Source of the DNA: Musa acuminata AAA Group
Taxonomy: Eukaryota; Streptophyta; Magnoliopsida; Zingiberales; Musaceae
NCBI RefSeq assembly: GCF_036884655.1
Contig: NC_088356.1
Span: 16,491,001 to 16,555,000, forward strand
Length of the DNA: 64,000 bases
Direction: 5' to 3'
The notes below the pieces were generated by a model. It had not been told where the DNA came from, searched no databases, and saw only the letters and a program-made list of their open reading frames with translations. Both the position numbers and the translations under genes were made by a program. Positions 20,345-33,312 of this stretch are shown piece by piece. How positions within the stretch are numbered: position 1 is the first letter of the stretch; the number at the start of each line of letters is the position of its first letter.

Positions 20345-23327
20345 TTCACTTAAAGGCTTTGTAAAAATATTAGCTAATTGATGTTTAGTATTAATGAACT
20401 CTACAATTACATCATGATTCGTGACATGATCTCGTATAAAGTGATGTCTAATATCAATATATTTTATTCTTGAGTGTTGAATAGATTCTTTGCTAAACAC
20501 ATTGCACTTGTGTTATCACATTTAATGAGAATATTTTTAAGATGAACTTTATAATCTTCTAAGGTATTTTTTATCCACACAACTTGTGCATAGCATGCAT
20601 TAGCTGCAATATACTCCACTTCGGTTGTAGATAGTGCAACCGAGTTTTATTTCTTGGATGACCAAGAAATAAGTGCATGTCCCAAAAATTGACATGTTCC
20701 TGATGTGCTTTTTCTATCTAGTCTACACCCAGCAAAATCCGCATCACCATAAGCAATTAGCTCAAAATTCTCGATACCATAATCCTAGATTTATGGTACC
20801 TTTAAGATATCTAAGTATTCTTTTAATAGCTTTGAGATGAGATATCTTAGGATTCAATTGAAACCTAGCACAAAGCCCTATACTAAACATGATATCTGGT
20901 CTAGTTTCAGTGAGGTAAAGTAAACTTCCTATAATACCCCTATAAGCTTTTTGATCAAAGTTTTCTCCACTCTCATCTATTTCTAACCTAGTGGAGGTGC
21001 TCATAGGAGTGTTGATAGCTTTTAAACTATCCATATTAAATCTTTTTAGCAAATCTAAAGCATATTTAGTTTGATTAATAAAGATGTCATTGCTTAATTG
21101 TTTAATTTGTAAGCCTAAAAAGAAGGTTAATTCTCCTATCAAACTCATTTCAAATTCAAGGCTCATAGTTTTAGCAAAAGATTTACAAAGAGATTCGTTC
21201 ATAGAACTAAAGATAATATCATCAACATAAACCTGAACAATGAGAAAATTCTTTTTAAAATTTTTGATAAACAATGTAGTATCGATCTTTCCTTTAGAGA
21301 ATTTATTTTCAATAAGAAAAGAACTAAGTCTCTCATACCAAGCCCTCGGGGCTTGTTTTAAACTATATAGAGCTTTAGGTAATTTAAACACATGATTAAG
21401 GAGACTATTATTCTTAAATCCGGGAGGTTGTTCAACATAAACTTCTTCGAAAATAAAACCATTAAGAAAAGCGCTTTTAACATCTATTTGAAATAACTTA
21501 AAATTATTACTACTAGCATAGGCAAGGAGCATCCTTATGGCTTCTAATCGAGCCACAGGAGCAAAGATTTCTTCGTAATCGATACCTTCTTCTTGGTTGA
21601 AATCTTTGGTCACTAATCTAGCCTTGTTTCTAACCACGATACCAGATTCATTTTGCTTGTTTCTAAAGACCTATTTAGTACCAATAACTAAATGGTCAAT
21701 TGGCATAAGAACAAGCTTCCACACCTCATTTCTTTCAAATTGATTTAACTCATTTGCATTGCGATAATCCATGAATCATCTTTCATGGCTTCGTCAATGC
21801 ATTTAGGTTCAATTTGGGAGAGAAAAGCGGCGTGGGAACAAAAATTTTTAAGAGAAGAACGTGTTTGAACCCCCTTAGATGTGTCTCATATGATTAGCTC
21901 CTTAGGATGAACATCTATATACTTTCAATCCTTGGGTAAGGATGTTTCAGAAGTAGATGCATCCAAGTTGCTAGTTGGAGAAGGGGTTTCATTTAAATTC
22001 AAAGTATCGAAATTAACATCATTATCAAAATCGTTTTTCTTGATTTCGAAAATCTCATTGGAAACAACATGAATAGATTCTTCTATAATTAAAGTTCTTT
22101 TATTGAAGATATGAAATGCTTTAGAAATCAAAGAATAACCAAGAAAAATTCCTTCATCAGATTTAGCATCAAATTTTCCTAAGACATCTTTTTTATTCAA
22201 GATAAAACACTTACACCCAAAAACTTTAAAATATAAAACATTATATTTTTTGTTGTTCCACAACTCATAGGGAGTTTTCGTGAGTAAGGGTCTTATTAGA
22301 ACTCTATTCATAATATAGCATGTAGTGTTTACGGCTTCGGCCCAAAAATATTTGGGTAGGCTATGTTCGTTCAACATGGTTCTTACCATTTCTTATAAAT
22401 TTCTATTCTTTCTTTCTACTACTCCATTTTGTTGAGGATTTCTTGGAGTAGAGAAGTTGTGGTTGTATCCATTAGATTCACAAAATTCTTAGAAATCACG
22501 GTTTTGAAATTCACCACCATGATCAATTCGAATTGATGAAATCATGACACCATTTTCATTTTGAACAATTTTACAAAACTTGGTGAAATATCTAAAGCAT
22601 TCACTTTTGTGTTTTAAGAAATAAGTCCATGTGTATCTACTATAATCATCTACAATAACAAAAGTGTATTTACTACCTCCTAGGCTTAATATAGAAATTG
22701 GTCCGAATAAGTCCATATGGATCAATTGCAAAGGTCTAGATGTGCTTATTTGATTCTTAGATTTGAAGCTACCCTTTATTTGTTTTCCTAATTGACAAGC
22801 ATCACACACATTATCTTTGATGAACTTGATATAAGGAATTCTCTTACAAGTTATTTTGATGAAATTTAGGTGATTAGTTTCATGCTAGCATGACCTAATC
22901 TCCTATGCCAAAGCCAAGCATCGTCATTCAAAACCGAGAAACACATTTCATTGCAAAGATCATTAATGTCAATAGTGCATACGTTATTTTATTTTAATAC
23001 AATCATAGATGTGTTTTTGTGTAGTTTTTCAATGATGCAAGCATTAGATTCGAATTTGACAATATATCCTTTATCACACAATTGATTAATGCTCAAGAAG
23101 TTATATTTTAAACCATCAACTAACAAAACATCTTCAATAAAGAAGTCGTATTTGTTACCTATAGTTCCTTTGCCAATGATTTTACCCTTATTGTTGTCTC
23201 CAAAGGTGACATAGCCTTTGTCTATGCTAGAGAGCTTAGAGAATTAAGATGGATCTCCGGTCATATGCCTTGAGCATCTACTATCAAGGTACCATCTTTT
23301 GCTCTTAGCTTGTGGTGATGTATATTT
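20345..23327 (-). pseudogene. pol: Element D pol: protease, integrase, RT, RNase H, heavily mutated
   Basis: Order from high to low coordinates. Protease near 23290 and the pre-integrase segment. Integrase core 22809-21925 with [19 protein letters not shown] and, beyond a stop near 22489, the region of VERKN followed by [20 protein letters not shown] 21637-20762 with [42 protein letters not shown] and an intact YVDD. RNase H 20760-20345, with a small deletion near 20780 and a stop in SSKK*NSVAL near 20648. The pieces lie in at least two frames, so the gene is dead. The same UAG as in A precedes the protease, at 23328-23330. Confidence 0.85.
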
Positions 23328-23330
23328 CTA

Positions 23331-24909
23331 CAAAAAAGGATGATTTTTAGGTACACATATGACCTTGGGTGCCTCAGAAATCAATCTAAATTATTTGTCA
23401 TATTGCATGAAATTTATTATGGTTCCTTTAGGAACCCAAATCAATTTGTTAGGACTAACCTTCTTGAATGGATAATGATAAGTCCTATGTCCATGTTTGC
23501 AACAAAAGTTACATTTATTTTGGTGCGAAACATGCAAGATAGGGCCTTTAATGAAGGTGGTTGGATTTTGGTGAGGGCTTCTCACAAATCCAATTCTACT
23601 TTTTTTTATGAACATAACCCTTATTTGTAAGGATCATGTTCAACGACTTGCTACCAACCTCAAATTTCTTCAAGGTGTCCTTGAGTAGCAAGTTCTTCTT
23701 TTGGAGTATTTTTAAGTCATGACATTTCGTACATGGAACTAAACTATTATTATGCTTAATTTTTAATTTATCGAAATTACTAACAAGAGTATCATGCTCC
23801 TTTTTTAATAATTTATATTTTCTACTAATTATTTTACATTCATCAAATAAATCATGGAAAGCATTTAATAATTCATCAAATGATAAATCTACATCAATTA
23901 AATTTGATACCTCTTCTCCAATGGCCATGAGTGCATATGAGCAACTTGCTCGGTGTTGGACTCCTCTTCTTCGGATACGCTTTAGTCATCCCACGTTGCT
24001 TTGAGCGCCTTCTTCTTTGGTGTTCTCTTCTTGGCTTGGGGACAATCACTTTTATAGTGTCCCGGCTTCTTGCATTCGTAGTAAATAACTTGGTCATTTT
24101 TGGGTTCAAATTTATTTTTAGTGTCATCTTTAAATTTGTTTCTTTTAATGAATTTTTTAAATTTCCTTGTTAGAAGTGCCAAGTCATCGTCTAAGTCCTC
24201 ATCACTTGAGTTTTCTCTCAAGTGATCTTCTTGAGTTCTAAGTGTCATATCCTTCCTATTTTTTGGAAAGGTGTCCTCATACTCTTCATGAGCTTTGCAA
24301 GTCATTTTGTAGGTCATTAATGACCCGATTAATTCTTCACGAAGGAAGTTGTTTAAATCTTTAGTCTCTTGAATAATAGTGACTTTAGGGTCCCAACTCT
24401 TTAGAAGGGATCTTAGAATTTTATTAACGAGCTCGAAATCCAAAAAACTTTTACTGAGTCCTTTTAAACTATTGACGACATCCATGAAATGGGTGTACAT
24501 GTCACCTATAGTCTCGCTCGATTTTATTCAAAAAAGTTCATAAGAATGTACTAAAAGATTGATTTTTGACTCTTCCACTCTACTCGTGCCTTCGTGAGTC
24601 ACTACGAGTGTATGCCAAATATCAAACGTAGTTTCACAAATCGAAACACAATTGAACTCGTTTTTATCAAGTGCACAAAATAAGGCATTAATAGCCTTTG
24701 CATTTAGAGCAAAAGTCTTCTTCTCCAATTCATTCCAATTGATCATTGGAAGAGAAGACTTTGAAAATTTATTTTCAACAATATTCTAAAGTTTAAAATC
24801 CATAGAAATAAGGAAGATCCTCATTCGGGTCTTCCAATAAGTGTAGTCCGTCCCATTGAATATGGGCGGACGTGTAATAGAGTGACCCTCTTGGTTTCCG
24901 GCATATGCT
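23331..24909 (-). pseudogene. gag: Element D gag, start codon lost and frames broken
   Basis: The position of the gag ATG reads ATA (GAGATAGCATATGCC). The gag domain is present in pieces: MNALFCALDKNEFN-like at about 24700, FSDFELVNKI-like at about 24440, and CCHC 1 as YYECKKPGHYKSDC with its first Cys changed to Tyr. Frame changes occur near 23950 and in a T-run near 23605. CCHC 2 reads CNFCCKHGHRTYHY with its last Cys lost. It ends HPFL then UAG (23328-23330), as in A, B and L. Confidence 0.82.
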
Positions 24910-24960
24910 ATCTCTCTTAGGTTTTAATCTAACTGAGAGTGAACCTGCTCTGATACCAAT

Positions 24961-26280
24961 TGTTAGGATCAAGAGAACTAAGAGGGGGGGGGGGGGTGGT
25001 GAATTAGTGTAGGGAAAACTTTCGTCGGTTAAAACGACTTTTGTATAATGAAATCTGATTTTGATGAAAACTGTTTTAGAAAGATCTTTTAAGTTGAGAG
25101 CAAGCGGAAGTATAGTTGATGTAAAGCAATGAAGGCAGTTTACAATTAAGATAAAGAGCAGAAAATAAATGCAAACCAAGATTTAGAGTGGTTCGGCCAA
25201 TCTTAACCTACATCCACTTTTGGCTTCCTCCTCCGACGAGGTTACTGACATCCACTAGAGGCCTTCCTTCAATAGGCGAAGGCCAACCACCCTATTACAG
25301 GTTTTCTCCTTTTGATGGGCTTAGGAGACAACCCTTACAAGTTTTCACTCCTCTCTTGAATAATCAACACAGAAAGAAAGAGGGAGAAGAACTCTAGCTT
25401 TTACAACACTTTTAAGCTCTCGTGCAGAAAGGGTGGGGTTTATATAGGCCCCGATCAATTTGAATTTGGAGCACAAAATTGTCTATTCCTGAATTTTCGG
25501 GGTCCTAGCAGTACCACCGCTATAACTGGGCAGTACTATCGCCTATCATCTGTCACTGAGCGGTACTACTGCTCAGTCTGGGTAGTACTATTGCTTGATA
25601 GAGCTCGGAGATCGAGCTCTAGTGGTACCACCGCTTGATTGGGGAGATACCACTGCTGGTAGTAATAACTACCGGTGGTACCACTGCCTGACAGGGGTGG
25701 TACTATCACCTAGAACTCCTGAGAGATCGAGTCTCCTGGGTGGTGCCACCGTCGGCCAAGAATTCTGGGTCCGAATGGGTTGATCCATTCGGCCCAATTT
25801 GGGTCTACCAAGGGCCTAGTTGGCCCTAGATTAAGTTTATGGGATCACCTCCCAATCCTAACTTAATTTATATGCTAACTATGACAATTAAGACATCAAT
25901 ACTACAGATCGTGTTCCGGTGCGTCAATCGCTTCTTCCGATGAGCTTTCGACGAACTTCCAGTGAACATTTGACGAACCCTTGGCGATGCTCCGGCGGAC
26001 TCCCGGCAAACTCCTGGACTTGCGACGATCCTCTTGGCGAATTCCAATGAGCTTCTTTGGCAAGCTCCTGGAGTTCTTGGATTGTTCCCGTAGAACCTCT
26101 GACGACCGTCCGGACTTCCGACGAACTATCGAACCACCAACGTGATCTTGGTCTTGACTCTGGCTTAACACCTGCTGCATGTCTTACTGCCATCATAGTT
26201 AATCCTGAACACTTATCTCAACATATGGATTAGATAACTAATTAACAATTGACTTAATCATCAAAATCTGAGATTCAACA
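24961..26280 (-). repeat. Element D 5' LTR (1320 bp)
   Basis: Plus strand TGTTAGGATCAAGAG...AGATTCAACA. It has a 13-base G-run at its inner end, a TTTATATA (minus-strand TATATAAA) near 25440, and GGTACCACCGC palindromes at 25505-25750. The PBS complement GCTCTGATACCA is immediately left of it. The frames of 60-90 codons in it are not genes. Confidence 0.85.
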
Positions 26281-26577
26281 GTTGGTCCATAATTAAGTTA
26301 GTGGGATTACCTCCCAATCTTAACTTAATTTACGCTCTAACTATGATAATGAAGACATAATTACAACACTTCTTATTCCGGTGCATCAATTGCTCTTCCG
26401 ACGAGCTTCCAGCATACTTCCGATGAACATCCGATGAACTTTCGGCAATGTTCTAGTGGACTCCCGGCAAGCTCCTGGACTTTATGACGATCTTCTTGGC
26501 GAGTTCCGACGAGCTTCTTTGGCAAGCTTCTGGACTTCTCGGTTGGTTCCAACAAAACTTTCGACAAACGTTCGGAT
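26281..26577 (-). repeat. Fragment P: piece of an F-type copia LTR
   Basis: Resembles the distal half of element F's LTR (around 31505-31805), including GTGGGATTACCTCCCAATC and the following TTAACTTAATTTACGC. It is bounded left by D's 5' LTR and right by E's LTR, so it is the shared target of both insertions. Confidence 0.75.
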
Positions 26578-28196
26578 TGTTGAATCTCATATTTTGATGA
26601 TGAAACCAATTGATAAGTGTTTATGATTTTATCTGTATTTTGAGTGACACAGGATGCTTCGATCAGGATGAGAGAATTAAAGCAGGAAGAATCATCTTGG
26701 GCCGGAGGAAAACATATCAAATGATTGGACGTCGGGCCGGAGGATCGATCGACATATTGACAGAAGGCTTCGGGCCATCGATTCGGGCATCGAGCCAAGA
26801 GAAGCAAATATTGAGCCAAGGATATCAACATTGCGGAGTCAATTGACCGATTGGGTAATAGGCCGAAAGAGAAGATGATACGTCGAAGAATCAAACGAAG
26901 CATCGATGGACCAATGACATGCCAAACAAGATGATTCATGCTTAGTAATAATTGTCTAGATCAAAGTATATTTTACATGTGCAGGATTAACTATGATACC
27001 AAGGCATGAAGCAAAATGAAGTCCCGAAGTCAAGGACGCGATTTCGTTGGGAGTTCGAGAGTTCATCGGAAGTCCAAATGTTTGTCAGAAGTTCTGCAGG
27101 AACTAGCCGAGAAGTCCAGGAGCTTGTCAGAAGAAGCTCATCGAAACTCACTAAGAAGATCGTCATGAAGTCCAGGAGCTTGCCAGAAGTCCATTGGAAC
27201 ATTACCGGGAGATCATCGGAAGTTTGCCAGAAGATCGACGGAAGCTCGCCGGAAGAAACCAAGACCTAAGAACTTATTTAGCTTAAGTATGCCCTAGATT
27301 TCATAGTTAGCACATAATTGGGATTGGATTTGGGCTAACCTAATTATGGGCTAGTTGGGCCCATGTAAGGACTGTGTTGGGCCCAATGAAAGGCCCAAAT
27401 AGGGACCCAAGAAGTGGCACCATCGTGGTACAATCTTCGAGACTATGTTAAGCGGTGGTACCGCCAGTCTGGGTGGTGGTATCGCCCCTAGTAGGGTCCC
27501 AGGCGATGCTACCACCAGTCTGGGCAGTGGTACCGCCTAGTGCAGTGTCAGTGTTAGACTAACACTAGCGGTGGTACCGCCCAGCATAGGCGGTGGTACT
27601 GCCCGAACCTAGGAATCCCGGGATAAGATGTTTTTAGGCTCCAAGTTTGAATCAACTTGAGGCCTATAAATATCCCTCTCATCCCTGGTTAACACACACA
27701 AGCACAGAGAGTTTTAAAGTGAGAAAACGCTGTAAAAATCACTTGAGAAATCTCTCCTCTAGCTTAAACTTAGAATTCTGTTTAGAGAGGAGTATATGTG
27801 CTTGTAAAGGTTGTCTCCTAAATCTGTGAAAAGGAGAAGAGGGGTATAAAAGGTGGTTGATCTTCACCTATTGAAGGAAGACCGATAGTGGACGCCGGTG
27901 GCCTCGACGAAAGAGGAATCGACGGAGTGGATGTAGGTCATGACGACCGAACCACTATAAAATTGGCGTGTTCCCTGGTTTGCATTTCTATTATTGCCAT
28001 TTACTTTACTGCAAACCATTTTACTTGCTTACTGCCTTCAATACATTTATGAACACATGTTTCAAGTTAAGTTTTCGAAATTGATTTTTCGTCGGAAACA
28101 AATTTAATCGCAACGAAGTTTTAAACCGACATAATTTTTACCGCTGCACTAATTCACACCCCCCCCCCCTCCTTAATGCTGACTCTTTTCCTAATA
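26578..28196 (+). repeat. Element E 5' LTR (1619 bp)
   Basis: Starts TGTTGAATCTCATATTTTG and ends CTTTTCCTAATA (terminal CA changed to TA). TATAAATA at 27665-27672. GGTGGTACCGCC palindromes at 27410-27610, and a C-run of about 12 near 28160. Same family as H's LTR (shared AGGATGCTTCGATCAGGATG block). Confidence 0.82.
27665..27672 (+). promoter_or_regulatory. TATA box of element E LTR
   Basis: TATAAATA in GAGGCCTATAAATATCCC, below the U3 palindrome array. Confidence 0.65.
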
Positions 28197-28246
28197 GTTG
28201 GTATCAAAGCCTCGTTTTTCTCATTTGGTTTTACACCCAAAGAGAA

Positions 28247-29190
28247 ATAGCTCTTTTCGGTTTTCAAGAGGGTCACTCTCTCATTCATCCTCCCTTTTTC
28301 AATGGGACGAATTACACTTATTGAAAAACTCAAATGAGAGTTTTCTTGCTTTCTATTGATTTAAATTTATGGAATATGATCGAAAACATATTTCAAAGGT
28401 CTTCTCTTCCAATGAATGATTGGAATGATTTGAAGAAGAAGATATTTTCTCTAAATGCTAGAGCTATGAATGCTTTATTTTGTGCCTTAGACAAAAATGA
28501 ATTCAATCGGGTTTCTTTGTGCGAAACGAGTTTTGATATTTGGCACATTCTTGAAACCACACACAAAGGCACTAGTAGATTAAAAGTTTCTAAAATAAAT
28601 CTTTTAATGCACGATTTTGAACTTTTTCGAATGAAGCCGAGTGAAACCGTTATTGATATGTACACCCGTTTTACAGATGTCATCAATGGTTTAAAAGCTT
28701 TTGACAAATGCTTTTCTAATTTTGAACTCATTAACAAGATTTTACGATCGCTTTCTAAAAATTGGGATTCGAAAATAATGGCTATTCAAGAATAAAAAAA
28801 TTTAAATACTTTTTTGATCGAAGAACTTATCGGGTCTCTAATGACATATGAAATGACGTGCAATGCACGTGAAGAACTTGAGAACCACCTTCCAAAGAAT
28901 AGAAAGGATTTCAGACTAAGAACAATTGAAGACCACTCGAGCATAAGCTCAAGTGATGATGAACTTGAACTCATCACTATAAAATTTAAAAAGTTCATGA
29001 AATAAAAATTACAAAACAAAAAGAACGCAACCACTTGCTATGAACGCAAGAAGAGGGAAGCACTTTAGGATGAATCGAGCTCCTCTGAAGACAAGGAGAA
29101 TCAACAAAGGCGATGTGGCAAACTACGCCTTAACGGCTTTTGACGACGAGGTAAACGAAACTCCCTTAATTTATTTTGAAATTACATTAT
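28247..29190 (+). pseudogene. gag: Element E gag without zinc knuckle, broken
   Basis: The start codon reads ATA (GAGAAATAGCTCTT). The gag domain follows in one frame: MRVFLLSIDLNLWN, MNALFCALDKNEFNRVS, GTSRLKVSKINLL and FSNFELINKILRS. In-frame stops are a TGA at 28322-28324 (the Trp of TYWK), a TAA at 28793-28795, a TAA at 29003-29005 and a TAG near 29066. Where other gags have CYECKKPGHxKxxC, only CYERKK remains before the acidic DESSSSED block, so the CCHC knuckle is deleted. Homology ends near PLIYFEI, then AT-rich DNA begins. Confidence 0.8.
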
Positions 29191-29340
29191 GCTTTTAATG
29201 AGTTATTTTTAATTTAGTTTAATTATTTTTCTTGAAAATTACATGTTTAATAATATAATGAAAATGCTAAAAAATTAGGATCATGCTTATCATTCGAGTA
29301 ATTTTTAAAATAATTATGAAAATTACATGTTTTATGATAA

Positions 29341-30408
29341 ATAAATCATAAAAAGCATTTAATAGTTCATCAAATGATAAATATGCATCAATTGAACTTG
29401 TTACCTCATCTCTAATGGCCATTAGTGCATAGTGAGCAACTTGCTCGGTGTTGGTTGGCTCCTCTTCTTCGGATGCACTTGAGTCATCCTATGTTGCTTT
29501 GAGAGCCTTCTTCTTTGGTGTCCTCTTCTTAGCTTGGGGACATTCGCTCTTATAGTGTTCCAACTTTCTGCATTCGTAGCATATTACTTAATCTTTCTTG
29601 GGTTCAAATTTATTTTTAGTGTCATTTTTAAATTTATTCCTTCTTATGAATTTTTTAAATTTCCTTGTTAAAAGTGCCAAGTCTTCATCAAGGTCTTCAT
29701 CACTTGAGTTTTCTTTCAAGTGGTCTTCTTGGGTTCTTAGTGCCATATCATTCATGTTCTTTGGAAGGGTGTCCTCAAGCTCTTCGTGACCTTTATAAGT
29801 TATCTCATAGGTCATTAGTGATCCAATTAGTTCTTCGAGAGGAAAATTATTTAAATCTTTGGCCTCTTGAATGGTCGTGACTTTAGTGTCCCAACTCTTT
29901 GGAAGGGATCTTAAAAATTTATTAATGAGTTCAAAATTCGAGAAACCTTTACCAAGTCCTTTTAGACCATTGACGACATCCGTAAATCAGGTGTACATGT
30001 CTCCAATGGTCTCACTTGATTTCATCCGAAATAACTCATAAATATGCACTAAAAGATTAATTTTTGACTCCTTCACTCTACTAGTGCCTTCATGAGTCAC
30101 TTTGAGTATGTGCCAAATATCAAAAGCCGTTTCACAAATCGACACTCGATTAAACTCATTTTTATCTAATGTACAAAACAAGGCATTCATAGCCTTGGCA
30201 TTTAAAGTAAAAGTCTTCTTCTCCAACTCATTCCAATCGTTCATTGGAAGAGAAGACTTTTGAAAATCATTTTTTCCAACATTCCAAAGCTCAAAATCAA
30301 TTGAAATTAGGAAGATCCTCATTCTAGTCTTCAAATATGTGTAATCTATCCCATTGAACATGGGCAGACGTGTAATTGAATGACCCTCTTTGCTGTCGAT
30401 AAATGCTA
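29341..30408 (-). pseudogene. gag: Element F gag, start lost, truncated
   Basis: Start position reads ATA (GAGATAGCATTTATC). The gag domain is in one frame: FNGIDYTYLKTRMRIFLIS, MNALFCTLDKNEFNRVS, GTSRVKESKINLL. A TGA lies after MYT near 29985 and a stop precedes CCHC 1 near 29588. CCHC 1 is damaged (the His-containing segment reads KLEHYKSEC). A DELLNAF-like segment is the last coding trace before the junction with E. Confidence 0.8.
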
Positions 30409-30459
30409 TCTCTCTTGGGTTTTAAACCAAACGAGAGTGAACCTTGCTCTGATACTAAT

Positions 30460-31965
30460 TGTTAGGATCAAGAGTGACACTAAGAGGGGGGGTGAATTAG
30501 TACAATGGAAAACTTTCCGAATTTGAAATACTTTGTTTCGATTAAAATCGATTCCGATAAAAATGGTTTTGATTCAATCCGTTTCGGAGAGAATTTGAAC
30601 TTGAAAGATTTTCGTAAAAGTGTAAGAGAAGATTAAAGAGATTTGTAGTAATGTAAATTGCACAAATGAAAAGCGTTGATTTCATAAAATCTTCGTGCTA
30701 TTAAAAATAATCTCACAAGGTGTTTACTTGAAAGCATATGTGAGACGTAGGCATAGTAAAAGCACAGTAAGGAGGAGAGGCAGTTTGCTATAAATGTAAA
30801 TTGCTCAAAGTAAATATAAACCGAGTTTTAGAGTGGTTCGGTCAATGTGACCTACATCCAACTTTGGATTCCTCCTCCGACGAGGTCACCGGCGTCCACT
30901 AAACGCCTTCTTAAATAGGTGAAGACCAACCACCTCTTACAACACTTTCTCCTTTTCATGGGTTTAAGGGAGAACCCTTACAAGTCTCACACCTCTCTTG
31001 AATGATCTCGAAACTTAGAAAGGGAGGAGGAAAACAATAGCACTTGTTTACAACACATTTACACTCCAACAACTTAAGATTATCTCAATGCTTTCATGCC
31101 CTTTCATGCAGAAAAGGGTAGGATTTTTATAGGCCCCAATGGCTTAAAAAATGTAGCCAAAAAATATCTAATCCCGGATTTCTGGGGTCCTGGTGGTACC
31201 ACCGCCATTACTGGGCGGTACCACCGCCTGACACCTGACATTGGGCGGTACTACTGCTAAGTCTAGGTGGTACCACTATTTGACAAAGCTCGGAGACCAA
31301 GCTCTGGCGGTACCATCGCTTGACAGGGGCAGTACCACTACTGGCAGCAATAATTGTCGGTGGTGCCACCGCCCAGTTTGGGCGGTACCACTGCCCAGAC
31401 CACTTGGGAGACTAGGTCTTCTAGGCGATGCCACCATCGGCCATGTTTTCAAGGGCTGATTGGGCTAGTCAATCCGACCCAAATAAGCCCTATTAAGGGC
31501 CCAATTGGCCCCTAATTAAGTTAGTGGGATTACCTCCCAATCCTAACTTAATTTACGCTCTAACTACGATAATTAAGATATGATCATAGCTCTTCTTGTT
31601 CCTATGCGTTAATTGCTCTTCCAGCGAGCTTCCGACGTACTTCCTATGAACATCCGACGAACTCTCGGTAATGCTCTGGCGGACTCTCGGCAAGCTCCTA
31701 GACTTTATGACGATCTTCTTGGCAAGTTCCGATAACCTTCTTTGGCAAGCTCCTGGACTTCTCGGTTGGTTCCGGCAGAACTTCCGATAAACGTCTGGAC
31801 TTCTGACGAACTCTCGAACTCCCAACGTGATCTCGATCTTGACTTTGGCACAACACCTGCTTTATATCTTACTGCTATCGTAGTTAATCCTACATACTTT
31901 CTCAACAGAAAGATTAGATCAAACAAATTATAATTGACTTCATCATCACAATCTGAGATTCAACA
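30460..31965 (-). repeat. Element F 5' LTR (1506 bp)
   Basis: Plus strand TGTTAGGATCAAGAGTGAC...GAGATTCAACA. G-run near the inner end; GGCGGTACCACCGCC palindromes at 31190-31440. Similar in length and sequence to the LTR of G and to fragment P. Confidence 0.83.
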
Positions 31966-33270
31966 AAATGGACATTTATAATCATAATGTCCAAATTTAC
32001 AATAAAAGTTGTATTTGTTTCAGGGTGAAACATGCAAAGTTAGACCTTTAATAAAGATTATTAGCTTTTGGTGAGTGTTACTCACAAAGCTGATTCCATC
32101 TCTTCTATGAATATGATCCCTTTTTGCAAGGATCATGTTTAAGGATTTGTTTCCTATTTTAAATTTTTTTAAGGTTTCATGTAGTAGCAAATTTTCCTTT
32201 TTAAGCATTTCTAATTCTTCATATTTTATACACAGAGGTAATATTTCATTATCAAGCTTAATATTTAATCTATTGAATTCACTAACAAGAGAGGCATGCT
32301 CCTTTTTTAATAATTTATACTTTTCATTAACTAATTTATATTCATCAAATAAATCATGAAAAGCATTCAATAATTTATCAAATGATAAATGGGCTTTGAT
32401 TGAGTTACTTACATCATCACCAAGTGCCATTAAAGCATAGTTAGCAACTTCTTTGCTAGTTGACTCCTCGTCTTTGGATGCGCTCGAATCGTCCCAAGTA
32501 GCTTTTAGCGCTTTCTTCTTTACTTGGGGACATTCACTTTTGAAGTGCCTCAGCTTCTTGCATTCATAGCAAATTATTTGGTCATTTTTAAATTAATTTT
32601 TATTTTTAATATTATATTTAGATTTGTTCCTTTTTATGAATTTTTTAAATTTTCTTATTAGAAGTGCCAAGTCATCATCATCATCATCATCATCATCACT
32701 TGAGTTTTCTCTCAAGAGGTCTTCTTAAGTTCTAAGTGTCAAATCCTTCTTGTTCTTTGGAAGGTTGTTCTCAAGTTATTCATGTGCATTGCATGTCATT
32801 TCGTAGGTTATCAAAGATACGATATCCGTAAATCGGGAAGTATATGTTTCCAATGGTCTCGCTTGGTTTCATGCGAAACAATTCATAACTATGAATCAAA
32901 AGATTGATTTTTGACTCCTTAACCCTACTCATGCATTCGAGTGTGTTTTCAAGTGTATGTCAAATGTCATAAGCCATTTCACAAATAGAAACTCGATTGA
33001 ACTAATTTTTATCCAAAGCACAAAACAAAGCATTCATAGCTCAAAACAAAGCATTCAAGGAGAAAGTCTTCTTCTCCAAATCATTCCAATCATTCATTTG
33101 AAGAGAAGATTTTTGAAATCCGTTTTCAACGATATTCTATAACTCAAAATCTATAGAAATTAAGAAAATCTTCATTATAGTTTTTCAATATGTGTTATCC
33201 ATTCCATTGAACATGGGAGGACGTGTGATAGAATGACCCTTATGATTGCCAGCAAAAGCCATCTCTCTTA
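31966..33270 (-). pseudogene. gag: Element G gag, internal deletion, truncated by F
   Basis: ATG at 33270 (MAFAGNHKGHSI) followed by many nonsense codons. A duplicated NALF stretch occurs near 33030-33060. About 200 bp is missing around 32820: the text jumps from the MKPSETIG region straight to the segment just before TYEM. CCHC 1 is recognisable near 32560 (reading CYECKKLRHFKSEC). An ATC microsatellite at about 32677-32699 codes for a run of Asp. The charged region at 32430-32020 is open. F's LTR interrupts CCHC 2 at 31965. Confidence 0.8.
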
Positions 33271-33312
33271 GGTTTTAAACCAAATTGAGAGTAACCTTGC
33301 TATGATACTAAT

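Larger units (their letters stand above)
17977..26280 (-). mobile_element. Element D: Ty1/copia SIRE-type, full length but decayed
   Basis: Minus strand: 5' LTR 24961-26280, PBS, gag about 24909-23331, pol 23327-20345, 3' spacer, PPT 19047-19060 and a truncated 3' LTR 17977-19046. It carries numerous nonsense codons and frameshifts. Its right flank is a fragment (P) of an F-type LTR. Its left flank was lost with about 295 bp of the 3' LTR, so a target duplication cannot be tested. Confidence 0.85.
26578..29340 (+). mobile_element. Element E: gag-only copia-like element, 3' truncated
   Basis: 5' LTR 26578-28196, PBS at 28199 on, gag about 28247-29190, then AT-rich non-coding DNA up to about 29340, where it is joined to minus-strand element F. 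LTR, gag and post-gag DNA resemble element H, and both lack the CCHC knuckle and any pol directly after gag. The 3' part is lost. Confidence 0.75.
29341..31965 (-). mobile_element. Element F: Ty1/copia SIRE-type remnant (LTR and gag)
   Basis: 5' LTR 30460-31965, PBS complement at about 30446-30457, gag from about 30408 down to 29341, where it is truncated against element E in the middle of gag. The junction lies within GATAAATAAATCAT, compatible with either element. F's outer end lies in the gag of element G, so F inserted into G. Confidence 0.8.
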
